IMG/VR virus record: IMGVR_UViG_3300020020_000050
Coordinates: 1-48,783 of that record
DNA length: 48,783 bases
Direction: 5' to 3' (one strand)
Source: a virus
The position numbers and the translations under genes were made by a program. Positions 20,017 to 27,841 of the stretch are shown piece after piece; position 1 is the stretch's first letter; each line of letters starts with the position of its first letter. Under the pieces are notes generated by a model. It was not told where the DNA came from and searched no databases. It worked only from the letters and a program-made list of their open reading frames with translations.

Positions 20017-21556
20017 GTACAAGACCGCGCCGCGAGGCAAGCAACGCGACGTGATTGATTCGACCTGGGATCGGCCTGTGATGGCTTTCCTTTGCCGACC
20101 CGGCACAGGAAAGACAAAACTCGGACTTGATACAGCGGCTCTCAATTTCCTAGCCGGACGCATCGACGCACTTGTCGTCATCTGCCCCGACGGTGTTGAT
20201 CGGCAATGGATCGAAGAAGGCGTGCCAAAGCACTGCGCTGTGCCTACCCGGTGTTGCAACTACTATTCGAAGATGGGCAAACAAGCCTATGCACAGCTTG
20301 AACGGCTCGTGTTGGCATCACCGCCAACAGATACGATGTTCATTCTCACAATGAGCTTCGACGCGTTGCAAACAACGAGAGGCAAGCGGCTTATCAAGCT
20401 CTTGCAAACCGTGAAGCGTTATATGTGCAACGTCGATGAAAGCCACCGTGTGAGCAACCCGCGCAGCGATGTCTACAAAGCCGTCAAGCCCGTCATGCGC
20501 ATGGCCCGCGTGAAGCGCATAGGCACCGGCACGCTCATTCGGCAGAATCCTTTCTCTGCATGGGGGCAGTTTGAGTTGATGGGTGACGCATTACTCGGCC
20601 ATTCATCGCTTGCTGCATTCAAGTCGACATATGCACAGATGCTCACGCCAAATAATCCGCTGCTGCAACACATCACAAAGGGACTGAAAGAAAAGAACCG
20701 ACTGCGCTACGACAAGAACGGCAATCCGATCTATCCTGCCATCATCGCGAAGGATGAAGAAGACAGACCCATCTACCGCAATCTCGGCGACTTGCGCAAG
20801 CGCATCGAGAAGTATGCTGCGTTTCTCACGCTGGCCGAAGTGAACGGAACAGAACCGATCATCAATCAGGACTCACGCTATGTGTGGCTCAGTCCGGAGC
20901 AACAGAACTTCTACGATGACCTCCTTCGATGGGGAGTGACTAACGCACCGGGCGGGCAACTCACCGCAGAGGGTGCACTTGCCCTAGCTATACGGCTTGC
21001 CCAGGTTGTCGGCGGTTTCGTCCCGAGCGACGACGATCCACGAGCGCGGCCGATAGTGCCGCCCGAGAACAACCCGAAGGTACAGGAACTGCTGCAAATC
21101 GCCCTCGAATGCGAGAGCGAGAAGCTCGTGATCTGGTGCCGGTTTTCTGCGGAGATCGACACCGTTGTCGACGTGCTTGTCGGCGCATACGGTCCCGAAG
21201 CCGTTACGCAGTATCACGGCCGAATGACGGCCAAGGACAAGGACGCCTCGAAGCGCCGGTTCATCGACAACCCTGAGTGCCGCTTCTTCGTCGGGCAGCA
21301 GAAGGCAGGCGGGACCGGCTTAGACGGCTTGCAAGGCGTCGCAAGCTACATGGTCTTCTACTCCAACGACTACTCTGCGTTAGAGCGGTTACAGGCTATC
21401 AGCCGACTCGCTCGCACAGACGGCGCTAGCACGGTACAGGTGTATGATCTGATGGCGCAACACACCATCGACGAGCACGTCGTCAGGTGCTTGCGAGCGG
21501 CCGAAGATGTTAGCGAAGTCGTCCTACGAAACGCCATTGCGCACGTCTGGACATGA
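19997..21556 (+). CDS. SNF2-like superfamily 2 helicase
   Basis: 519 residues. Walker A RPGTGKTK at 34-41, motif II DESH at 147-150, motif III-like GTGTLIRQNP (SNF2 proteins have G-T-P), and a C-terminal helicase half with GQQKAGGTGLDG and ERLQAISRLARTDG (Q-x-x-x-R-x-x-R motif VI). Such proteins translocate on duplex DNA and are common in phage replication blocks. The ATG lies inside the HNH gene, so translation is coupled. Confidence 0.85.
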   Translation: MLPAQFKYKTAPRGKQRDVIDSTWDRPVMAFLCRPGTGKTKLGLDTAALNFLAGRIDALVVICPDGVDRQWIEEGVPKHCAVPTRCCNYYSKMGKQAYAQLERLVLASPPTDTMFILTMSFDALQTTRGKRLIKLLQTVKRYMCNVDESHRVSNPRSDVYKAVKPVMRMARVKRIGTGTLIRQNPFSAWGQFELMGDALLGHSSLAAFKSTYAQMLTPNNPLLQHITKGLKEKNRLRYDKNGNPIYPAIIAKDEEDRPIYRNLGDLRKRIEKYAAFLTLAEVNGTEPIINQDSRYVWLSPEQQNFYDDLLRWGVTNAPGGQLTAEGALALAIRLAQVVGGFVPSDDDPRARPIVPPENNPKVQELLQIALECESEKLVIWCRFSAEIDTVVDVLVGAYGPEAVTQYHGRMTAKDKDASKRRFIDNPECRFFVGQQKAGGTGLDGLQGVASYMVFYSNDYSALERLQAISRLARTDGASTVQVYDLMAQHTIDEHVVRCLRAAEDVSEVVLRNAIAHVWT

Positions 21557-21608
21557 AGCACGCGTTCTCATTTACAATAACAAACCACCACCCTAGAAAG
21601 GGAGAATT

Positions 21609-21977
21609 ATGAAACCCTCACGCGTCTATATCACGCAAAACCCCATGCGCCGGGACTTTAACAACGGCGAGCTTGTCTACAAGTACGATCTCACAGCGGC
21701 TCGCGAATATGGCGAGCTAGACATTATTCTTCAATCCGGCCCGGTGCTCATTTCGCCGGACATCGCAATTAAGCAGTTGCGTGCGAAGTTGCGCAACTTC
21801 CAGCCTAACGACTGGCTCGTGTGTCTGGGTGACCCGGTAGTTATCGCAGCCGCGTCGGCAATCATCGCCGAAGTAAACGGCGGTGTTGTGCCGGTGCTCG
21901 TGTGGGATCGAATGATCAGAAAATATTTGTCGGTAGTCATCGACATCCATCCATCCAGGGCAGAAGCCGTGGCATAA
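21609..21977 (+). CDS. Conserved phage protein of unknown function
   Basis: 122 residues. YDLTAAREYGELDIIL, then NDWLVCLGDPVVIAAASAII and VLVWDRMIRKYLSVVID resemble a small family found in many phage replication blocks (PAREYGEL ... LxxIGxPxLI signature). AAAGGGAG provides a strong ribosome binding site and TACAAT (21573-21578) may be a -10. No enzymatic motif is evident. Confidence 0.8.
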   Translation: MKPSRVYITQNPMRRDFNNGELVYKYDLTAAREYGELDIILQSGPVLISPDIAIKQLRAKLRNFQPNDWLVCLGDPVVIAAASAIIAEVNGGVVPVLVWDRMIRKYLSVVIDIHPSRAEAVA

Positions 21978-22008
21978 TCAACCTCGTCAATTCAAGAAAG
22001 GTACGAAA

Positions 22009-22287
22009 ATGTTGATTCGAAAGCAAAGTGTGCTCACCAATGAGTGGCACACAATGGACCTCCCCATCACGCCAAAAGAGATCGTCACTTGGCAGAGTGG
22101 CGAACTCATTCAAAATGTTTGGCCGCATCTAACACCGAGCCAACGTCAATTCATCATGTCGGGCGTGAGTGAGGCCGAATGGGAGAAAGCATTCGGCGAC
22201 GAAGACAACATCGACTCGAATGATCTTCGCAAGATCGCGATGACGATGGGCAAGAAGACTGTGATCATCGTCGAAGGATCGAAATGA
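22009..22287 (+). CDS. Small phage protein, unknown function
   Basis: 92 residues, acidic C-terminal half (DEDNIDSNDL). GAAAGGTACGAAA precedes the ATG. The stop overlaps the next start (ATGA at 22284). No recognised family. Confidence 0.75.
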   Translation: MLIRKQSVLTNEWHTMDLPITPKEIVTWQSGELIQNVWPHLTPSQRQFIMSGVSEAEWEKAFGDEDNIDSNDLRKIAMTMGKKTVIIVEGSK

Positions 22288-22694
22288 CGACGCAATTTCA
22301 CATGACACGTGAAAAACTAGCGTGCAAGATAGACGCGCACAACTTTGCAATCAAAGAACTGTCGTCATTGATAAGCAACCTAACGGGAGCAGCCGAGACG
22401 TTCACGCTTGAACTAAACAGGCTCAAGAATGAAGCGACTGAACTCGATGACGCGTACCACACGCTCATGCAAAACGCACCGGCATACGAACCGTCGTACA
22501 TTCCTGAAGAAGACCCTCTCGACGACGAAGAGTTGCTCAAGGCATCGCGCAAAGTGCTGCAACAATGCGTAATGGTCAATCCATACGGATCGGTGAAGAA
22601 TGCAGAAGTAGCACGCGAGGTACGCGTCAACATTAACGCGTTGCTCGACACCTTGCACAAACGTCTAGACAACCCACAGGGAGAAACGCCATGA
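22284..22694 (+). CDS. Coiled-coil phage protein
   Basis: 136 residues. Residues 5-60 form a probable coiled coil (AIKELSSLISNLTGAAETF, then LNRLKNEATELDDAYHTL); the rest is acidic, then helical. ATGA overlaps join it to both neighbours. No family recognised. Confidence 0.75.
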   Translation: MTTQFHMTREKLACKIDAHNFAIKELSSLISNLTGAAETFTLELNRLKNEATELDDAYHTLMQNAPAYEPSYIPEEDPLDDEELLKASRKVLQQCVMVNPYGSVKNAEVAREVRVNINALLDTLHKRLDNPQGETP

Positions 22695-22885
22695 ACGACG
22701 GTATTGCACACCTACGGCCCGACAACACCGAGAACAACTGCACCGTCTACGGTGATCCGGAGAGCCACACCGGCCGACCGCACTCGTGGATGTGGGAAGA
22801 CTCCGAGAGCAACTATCGCATCTGCACCACATGCGGCCGACGCGAATGGAATAATCGAGTCAGACAGGAGCCGCCCCATGATTGA
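22691..22885 (+). CDS. Small zinc-ribbon-like protein
   Basis: 64 residues, His/Asp-rich, with SHTGRPHSWMWEDSESNYRI followed by CTTCGRREW. The HxxxW/CxxC pair resembles a small zinc-binding fold seen in phage proteins (similar to the protein at 30439). It overlaps the next gene by 8 bases. Confidence 0.7.
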   Translation: MNDGIAHLRPDNTENNCTVYGDPESHTGRPHSWMWEDSESNYRICTTCGRREWNNRVRQEPPHD

Positions 22886-23102
22886 CGGCCCAATCATTCA
22901 GGACAGGGACTACATCGAGATCGACACCGGCACGCGGTACACCGTGCTTGCGGCGAACAGCGATGGCACGACGGATACACACACGGTGCTCGATGTCCTG
23001 GGTGTTGAAGTGCCTTGCATCGTGTTCTACGATCAACGCAAATCCGAAAAAGTAATCGTGTGCGCAGAATCAGCATTCAGAGAAAGGTTTATGACTCCAT
23101 GA
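22878..23102 (+). CDS. Small beta-rich phage protein
   Basis: 74 residues. CAGGAG seven bases upstream of the ATG at 22878 sets the start. Beta-rich (DYIEIDTGTRYTVLAANSDG). The ATGA at 23099 couples it to the next gene. No recognised family. Confidence 0.7.
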   Translation: MIDGPIIQDRDYIEIDTGTRYTVLAANSDGTTDTHTVLDVLGVEVPCIVFYDQRKSEKVIVCAESAFRERFMTP

Positions 23103-23671
23103 GCGATAACAACATACCCGACTTCAGCGACTTCACCGACGCAACCGCAGTGCCACGCGAAGATCACTTGACAATGCTCAAGTCGATGGCAGACAAGCTA
23201 CGCAACAAGATCAACCTCGTAGCCGATGCGCAGGCGACGCTCGATCTACTCACGGCCGATCTCAATCGCTATCAACTGAACGTCTTGCCTGAAGCGATGG
23301 AATTGGCAGGCGTCGCCGACTACACGCTAAGCGACGGCACTCGTCTCACCGTGCGGCCGGACATCAAGGCAAGTATCACCATCGAGAACCGCCCGTTTGC
23401 GCACAAGTGGTTGCGCGACAATGGGCACGGTGGCATCATCAAAGAAGCCTACGTTGTCGACGTGCGGACATTGACGGAAGAACAACGCGAAGCGCTCTAC
23501 GAAAAAATAAAGAGCTTCGATGTCGAGCCGGAAGATGTAGAATCCATCCACGCTGCGACATTAAAGTCGCTCGTGAAGGAACAGCTAGAGAAGGGCGCAA
23601 CCTTACCGCCCTCCATCAGTGTGTTTCAATTCAAGAAAGCAGAACTGAAAGAGCCGAAGAAAGCAAAGTGA
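23099..23671 (+). CDS. Conserved phage replication-block protein (DUF7173-like)
   Basis: 190 residues. The helical N-terminal half (KSMADKLRNKINLVADAQAT) leads to NVLPEAMELAGVADYTLSDG then TRLTVRP and KWLRDNGHGGIIKEAYVVDV, the layout of a phage family I know as DUF7173, often next to single-strand-binding-type and polymerase genes. No catalytic residues are evident. Its stop overlaps a GTG in frame with the next gene. Confidence 0.75.
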   Translation: MSDNNIPDFSDFTDATAVPREDHLTMLKSMADKLRNKINLVADAQATLDLLTADLNRYQLNVLPEAMELAGVADYTLSDGTRLTVRPDIKASITIENRPFAHKWLRDNGHGGIIKEAYVVDVRTLTEEQREALYEKIKSFDVEPEDVESIHAATLKSLVKEQLEKGATLPPSISVFQFKKAELKEPKKAK

Positions 23672-23757
23672 TCCACGCGCACACGTTCAAAGTAAAAGGA
23701 CAAAGGGAATATGTCTGCCGCCCATTCAAAGAGCAACGAATTTATGAAAGGTATGAA

Positions 23758-24639
23758 ATGACCGAAGAAGTAAAGACCTCAACCATTCCGGCAGCGGCAA
23801 AAAATATGTCGGAAGAATCCGCTATCGTGCCCAAACCGAACGGCGCGATGACGACGGCAACCGACAACGACTTCAGCGGCTTTGCCGGTGACGGCTTCGA
23901 GGGCGCGACGAAGGACGATCTCGCGATTCCCTTCTTGACGATCCTGCAATCGAACTCTCCCCAGGTGAAGCGCAGCGAGGGCGAGTACATCGAAGGCGCG
24001 GCCGAAGGCATGCTATTCAACAGCGTCACCAAGGAACTCTATGACCCGGTGAAGACACCCCTCTTCATCGTGCCGTGTGCCTATGATCGGTACTTCGTCG
24101 AGTGGCGTCTGCGTGAGCAGGGCGGCGGCTTCAAGGGTCAGCACAGCGTCGAAGAAGGCGAAGAGCTACTCACGAAGGCAACGCGTGACGACAAGAATCG
24201 CGACATCATTCCGAGTGGCAATCAACTCAATGACACGCGCACGTTCTATGTCATGATCTACAAAGAAGCAGAAGGCTACGCGACGCCTGCACTCATCACC
24301 ATGACATCGACGCAGATCAAGAAGGCGAAGCAGTGGTATATGCAGCAGAACATGCTTCGCCTGAAGGGTCCGAGCGGTCCCTATCGCCCGCCGATGTATG
24401 CAAGCAAGTGGCGTGTCACGACGGTGCCTGAGAGCAACGAGAAGGGCTCATGGATGGGATGGGCATTCGAGCATGCAGGCTATCTCAAAGGCCCGCAAGA
24501 CCCGGTGTTTGTTGAGGCCCAGGAGTTCGCCAAGAGCGTGAAGTCCGGCGCAGTCAAACCCGACTTCGAGAAAGCGCCGGACATGGCCGGTGGCAGCACC
24601 GAACCCGGTGCCGACAACGACGATGACATTCCGTATTGA
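23758..24639 (+). CDS. Conserved phage protein of replication block (possible ssDNA-binding)
   Basis: 293 residues. DDLAIPFLTILQSNSPQVKR, YIEGAAEGMLFNSVTKELYD and ALITMTSTQIKKAKQW match a family widespread in phages beside polymerase genes; a single-strand DNA-binding or annealing role is inferred from location only. The C-terminus is acidic (GADNDDDIPY), as in many ssDNA-binding proteins. The start at 23758 has GAAAGG upstream; an in-frame GTG at 23668 would add 30 residues. Confidence 0.8.
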   Translation: MTEEVKTSTIPAAAKNMSEESAIVPKPNGAMTTATDNDFSGFAGDGFEGATKDDLAIPFLTILQSNSPQVKRSEGEYIEGAAEGMLFNSVTKELYDPVKTPLFIVPCAYDRYFVEWRLREQGGGFKGQHSVEEGEELLTKATRDDKNRDIIPSGNQLNDTRTFYVMIYKEAEGYATPALITMTSTQIKKAKQWYMQQNMLRLKGPSGPYRPPMYASKWRVTTVPESNEKGSWMGWAFEHAGYLKGPQDPVFVEAQEFAKSVKSGAVKPDFEKAPDMAGGSTEPGADNDDDIPY

Positions 24640-24714
24640 ATCTGCCACACGCCTAGATTGAACCTACAGAGTGGCTTGAGCCTGGGTATGCCGAGAAAAC
24701 TGCCCCCTTGAATT

Positions 24715-24816
24715 GTGCTCGACTTTCTCAAATGTGCGGCCCGCATTGCACTGCTTATCGCAGTCATCCTATGCGCGGCCGTATTTTTTTACCTCTTCTT
24801 CTTCACAACACCATGA
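24715..24816 (+). CDS. Possible 33-residue membrane protein
   Basis: GTG-started frame coding for LDFLKCAARIALLIAVILCA then AVFFYLFFFTTP, one strong transmembrane helix. Its TGA overlaps the ATG at 24813 (ATGA), the coupling used throughout this block. No good ribosome binding site is visible, so it remains tentative. Confidence 0.4.
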   Translation: MLDFLKCAARIALLIAVILCAAVFFYLFFFTTP

Positions 24817-25148
24817 GATACATCATGAGCCGTGCTCGTTTCGATTTTCCTGACTGCATCATCACCGGCTGCTTGTTCTATGACACCGCAGACGAGAGGC
24901 ACATTGTAGCTGATCTACACCGCCTGGGAGACTGCTACATCATCAACGGCAATTACAGCGGCAGAACAGATTGGGTCGACGGCCCGCCGCCGCCCGATCA
25001 CCATTACAACAAAGTCGTATCGGTCGATAACGGTGCCTATTTCGAGCGACGCGGCATGATCGTGTTCACGACGCGGGTTGCGGTGTTCAACAGGGCAGCA
25101 GAAGACTACATTGCCGAGAACATTCGTCTATCCCAGCCATCGGCCTAA
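24813..25148 (+). CDS. Phage protein of unknown function
   Basis: 111 residues from the ATG at 24813; a second ATG at 24825 is possible. Alpha/beta, His/Asp-rich (FYDTADERHIVADLHRLGDC; GPPPPDHHYNK). No recognised family. It ends before an AT-rich intergenic stretch with a probable promoter. Confidence 0.65.
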   Translation: MRYIMSRARFDFPDCIITGCLFYDTADERHIVADLHRLGDCYIINGNYSGRTDWVDGPPPPDHHYNKVVSVDNGAYFERRGMIVFTTRVAVFNRAAEDYIAENIRLSQPSA

Positions 25149-25204
25149 TCGTTCTACATTTTGTTGCATTTGATTTTGCGTTGAGTAGAAGAACCGTCGA
25201 GTTA

Positions 25205-25269
25205 TGGGATACATTAACTACATCGCAACAACGCGATGCAAACAAACCAAGCACAGAAAGGCTTACCAA
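25205..25269 (+). promoter_or_regulatory. Leader with TGGGATACATTAACT motif and hairpin
   Basis: The 15-mer TGGGATACATTAACT (25205-25219) recurs exactly at 26857-26871 and partly at 26522, each upstream of a gene; it may be a second promoter class. It is followed by a hairpin CATCGC-AACAAC-GCGATG (25221-25238) and the leader CACAGAAAGG before ATG 25270. Confidence 0.5.
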
Positions 25270-26139
25270 ATGACGAAATCTTATGACCTCGACTCCAACG
25301 CAACCATCATCGAAGAGGAAAACATCACCATGAGCCCCGCTGCCGACAAGACCGACGACGTTATCACCAACGTGACCGCGCCGGAAGAAAAGCCCTCGAT
25401 CCTGGGTGCCGCCGAAGATGTCGCCAGCGAGCAAAGCAAGCGCACCACGCTCGGCAAGAAGGTGAAAGAAGAACCGAAGCGCGTCAAGACTTCCGACGAA
25501 GTGATTCAACGTGCCAAGGAATACGCCGCCACGCTGGACCCGCAAGTGCGCACCGGCAAGATGTCGCGTGTTGCCTTTGTTCGTCACCTCGCCCTCTGGG
25601 AAGAGAAGGCTCTGCAACGCGGCGACGTGCTTCAGATCACTTCCGATCAGGCGCTAGGCATCAGCCCTGCCACCGCAAGCACGCAATTTCAATTCGCTCG
25701 CAGCAACCGCTTCACCGAGCATCAAGAGCGCAGCACGGACCGCAGCAGCGATGCCGAAATCCGCGCCGCCCGCAAGCTCGAAGCCGCGCAAGCAAAGGTG
25801 AAAGCCCGCGCAGAACGCGAAGTTCAGTACAAGCTGGATCGTGAAGCGAAAGAAGCGGCCCGCGCCAAGGCAGCAGATGAACGCGAAGCGATGCGTCGCG
25901 CCAACCTCGAAGCGAAAGAAGCACAACGCGTGAAGGCCGCGAACGAACGCGAGCAGATGCGTCGTGATGCCCGCGAAGCCAAAGAGCAAGCCCGGATCAA
26001 GGCCGCTCGCGAACGCGAAGAAATGCGTGACGCCATGCACGAAGCCATCCTGAAGGCCAAGCGTGAAGCACGCGAAGCCGCAGAGCGCGAAGCACAGGCC
26101 AAGCTCGAAGCCGCCGCAGGCGCGAAGGATGAAGAGTAA
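25270..26139 (+). CDS. Protein with long charged single-helix repeat region
   Basis: 289 residues. The N-terminal third is acidic/Ser/Thr-rich, the middle (EYAATLDPQVRTGKMSRVAF ... LGISPATASTQFQFAR) may be a small folded domain, and residues about 155-289 are an uninterrupted Glu/Lys/Arg/Ala helix with a roughly 20-residue repeat (EAKEAARAKAADEREAMRR and variants, at least three copies). This is the pattern of a stable single alpha helix or long coiled coil. Role unknown. A hairpin follows the stop. Confidence 0.75.
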   Translation: MTKSYDLDSNATIIEEENITMSPAADKTDDVITNVTAPEEKPSILGAAEDVASEQSKRTTLGKKVKEEPKRVKTSDEVIQRAKEYAATLDPQVRTGKMSRVAFVRHLALWEEKALQRGDVLQITSDQALGISPATASTQFQFARSNRFTEHQERSTDRSSDAEIRAARKLEAAQAKVKARAEREVQYKLDREAKEAARAKAADEREAMRRANLEAKEAQRVKAANEREQMRRDAREAKEQARIKAAREREEMRDAMHEAILKAKREAREAAEREAQAKLEAAAGAKDEE

Positions 26140-26148
26140 GACACAACC

Positions 26149-26169
26149 GCAGGGCGCTAGTCGCCCTGC
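26149..26169 (+). terminator. Hairpin after the helical-repeat gene
   Basis: Perfect 8-bp stem GCAGGGCG-CTAGT-CGCCCTGC, nine bases after the stop. It has no T run, so it is either a weak terminator or a 3'-end/processing hairpin. Confidence 0.5.
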
Positions 26170-26191
26170 CTCAAACAGAAAGGAAAGAACC

Positions 26192-26398
26192 ATGACCATC
26201 GAACGCGCAAACCGCCCGTATGACCCCCAGGATGCCCGCAGCCGCGCCGAAGCCGCTGCACTAAGGCAAGCACCGCGTCGCGATCTCCCGCCGCCGCCTA
26301 AGCCCGGAATCACGCTCGGGCTGCTGGCCTGGACGCTGACCGGCGCGATCATCAGCATCACCGCCATCATCACTGCCGTCGTCACCCTTTGGCGATGA
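26192..26398 (+). CDS. Small C-terminally anchored membrane protein
   Basis: 68 residues. AGAAAGGAAAGAAC before the ATG gives a good ribosome binding site. A basic, Pro-rich N-terminus (RRDLPPPPKPG) is followed by one transmembrane helix (LGLLAWTLTGAIISITAIIT). ATGA overlap with the next very small gene. Function unknown; not like a spanin, since the helix is C-terminal. Confidence 0.7.
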   Translation: MTIERANRPYDPQDARSRAEAAALRQAPRRDLPPPPKPGITLGLLAWTLTGAIISITAIITAVVTLWR

Positions 26399-26496
26399 GC
26401 AAGCATCATCCGGACGATCAGCCGCCGACACCGCGAGACAAGCCGGTGCCGGTGAAGGATCGGCCAAACCGCCCACGCGAGCCGAAGCCTAAGTAG
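26395..26496 (+). CDS. 33-residue Pro/Lys/Arg-rich protein
   Basis: MSKHHPDDQPPTPRDKPVPV then KDRPNRPREPKPK. Begins with an ATGA overlap with the membrane-protein gene. Extremely proline-rich and basic. Real only if the coupling is used; nothing else supports it. Confidence 0.45.
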   Translation: MSKHHPDDQPPTPRDKPVPVKDRPNRPREPKPK

Positions 26497-26560
26497 AAAT
26501 CCTGATGGTTTCGGTTATTGCTGGGATACAATAGAATTCCCTCTCACACAGAAAGTTATC

Positions 26561-26815
26561 GTGAAATTGACCGTCTCTCCTATCTCCGAATCCGCGAATT
26601 CTCACCCGTATTACCCTCTCACCGTCGACGGCACGCGTGCAGAACTAATCGACATCGTTAATCAAGTGATCCTTGACGACGAGCAACTAGAACAAGAGTC
26701 AGTGCGATGCAACATGATGGGCACGCTCTCTGTTGATGCATCACTCGTCGATCTAGTTGCCTGGGTGAATCGACACAGCCGCGAGATCGCTGTGCAATTG
26801 GACAATAACAACTAG
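26561..26815 (+). CDS. Small phage protein with GTG start
   Basis: 84 residues starting at GTG 26561, placed right after a leader CACACAGAAAGTTATC that matches the start-site pattern, with TGGGATACAATA upstream (26522) as a likely promoter. Acidic, alpha/beta (ELIDIVNQVILDDEQLEQES; LVDLVAWVNRHSREI). No recognised family. Confidence 0.7.
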   Translation: MKLTVSPISESANSHPYYPLTVDGTRAELIDIVNQVILDDEQLEQESVRCNMMGTLSVDASLVDLVAWVNRHSREIAVQLDNNN

Positions 26816-26856
26816 AAACAACTATTTGTGCCGGTAGTTCATCCGGCGTCAATTTT

Positions 26857-26910
26857 TGGGATACATTAACTCATCGGCTCACGGTGAGTCGATACAACAG
26901 AAAGCACGAA
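26857..26910 (+). promoter_or_regulatory. Leader with second TGGGATACATTAACT motif
   Basis: Exact second copy of the 15-mer found at 25205, followed by a leader ending ACAACAGAAAGCACGAA before ATG 26911. Confidence 0.5.
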
Positions 26911-27132
26911 ATGATCCGCCACCTCGAAATGACTCCCGCCAAGACCTACGCAACCCGCGAGAACGCAATCACCGCTGTGAACAAGCGCTTCGGTGAACGC
27001 GTGACCTCTGAGAATGGCGAGCGTCTTGACTTCGTCGTCGTGGCAAATGCCGAAGGCCGCTTCTTCCCTCTTTTCCTGGGCGAGCGTGCAATACAGGCAG
27101 GCATGCACTTCTCTTTCTGCGTCGCTAACTAA
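26911..27132 (+). CDS. Small phage protein, unknown function
   Basis: 73 residues. The start at 26911 is chosen because it follows AACAGAAAGCACGAA; the GTG at 26884 lies in the leader. Mixed alpha/beta (ENAITAVNKRFGERV; RLDFVVVANAEGRFFPLFLG). No family recognised. Confidence 0.7.
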   Translation: MIRHLEMTPAKTYATRENAITAVNKRFGERVTSENGERLDFVVVANAEGRFFPLFLGERAIQAGMHFSFCVAN

Positions 27133-27181
27133 ATCAAAACAAGCGGGCACGTCGTTCGATGTGCCCACAGGAGAACTGTCG

Positions 27182-27511
27182 GTGTCTTATTTCAAGAGCA
27201 TTCCTGCGCGTCCGAATTGCATCTACTGCGGCAAGCCCGTCGCCGATGAAGCATGGGACGAAGAGTCGTATAGTTGGTTCGACTACGGCCCGAACTGCAT
27301 GCTGTCGCATCCGAATGGCCGGTATGGCGTGAAGATGATCGAAGGTAAATTGTCGATCATCTACGCTGTGAAGATGACAACGATGCGTCGCGCCGAATCA
27401 ATGGCCGACTACCTGACGAAAATGAATCCACAACTCAAGGGCAAGGTCACCTTCGAGCCCGTCGACCTGGGCAAGGGTGTCGCCTACGAGTGCAAGAGCA
27501 ACCACCACTGA
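27182..27511 (+). CDS. Small phage protein with CxxC motif
   Basis: 109 residues from GTG 27182, with CAGGAG eight bases upstream. NCIYCGKPVADEAWDEESYS contains a CxxC pair, probably zinc-binding together with C-terminal residues (GPNCMLSH; AYECKSNHH). Second gene after the 26857 leader. No recognised family. Confidence 0.7.
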   Translation: MSYFKSIPARPNCIYCGKPVADEAWDEESYSWFDYGPNCMLSHPNGRYGVKMIEGKLSIIYAVKMTTMRRAESMADYLTKMNPQLKGKVTFEPVDLGKGVAYECKSNHH

Positions 27512-27533
27512 TCAACAACGAAGAGCAAACACA

Positions 27534-27734
27534 ATGAGTTTTGAGAAATACGCCAGCAACATCGCCGAAAAGGCAGAAGCACGCGCCGCCGCAATCGCAG
27601 CGATGCGACCACTCTACGAAGCAGCACGCAAGCGCATCATGCCCGACCTAAAAGAGCATGGTCTTGTCGAGGCCATCCGTCGCCACGAAATGCGCAAGCT
27701 CGCGATTGACCGCGCCATCAACGACACAATCTGA
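27534..27734 (+). CDS. Small helical phage protein
   Basis: 66 residues, helical and basic (IAEKAEARAAAIAAMRPLYE; RRHEMRKLAIDRAINDT). Third gene of the small run ending before the DUF932 promoter. Start ATG at 27534; GAAGAGC upstream is a weak binding site. Confidence 0.7.
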   Translation: MSFEKYASNIAEKAEARAAAIAAMRPLYEAARKRIMPDLKEHGLVEAIRRHEMRKLAIDRAINDTI

Positions 27735-27781
27735 AACAAAGAAGATGAGCCTGAGCTTATCGGCGACGGCTTAATTCCTCT

Positions 27782-27841
27782 TATAATTCGTTATCGCATC
27801 AAATGTTTGGTGCGATAAACCCAAACACAGAAAGGCCTCCC
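27782..27841 (+). promoter_or_regulatory. Promoter and hairpin leader of the DUF932 gene
   Basis: TATAAT (27782-27787), then a 10-bp stem-loop TTATCGCATC (27791-27800) / GGTGCGATAA (27809-27818) with loop AAATGTTT and one G-U pair, then CACAGAAAGG and ATG 27842. The hairpin lies at the very start of the transcript, so it may be a leader element or an operator. Confidence 0.6.

Noticed and set aside
24708-24812. N-terminal extension of the 24813 gene from ATG 24708
   Set aside because: The extra residues overlap the candidate membrane peptide in another frame, have no ribosome site, and ATGA coupling at 24813 fits the local pattern better.
26192-26496. Spanin pair (Rz/Rz1) from the membrane protein and overlapping proline-rich frame
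   Set aside because: The membrane helix is C-terminal, not N-terminal; the second frame has no lipobox; and the pair is far from the lysis cassette.
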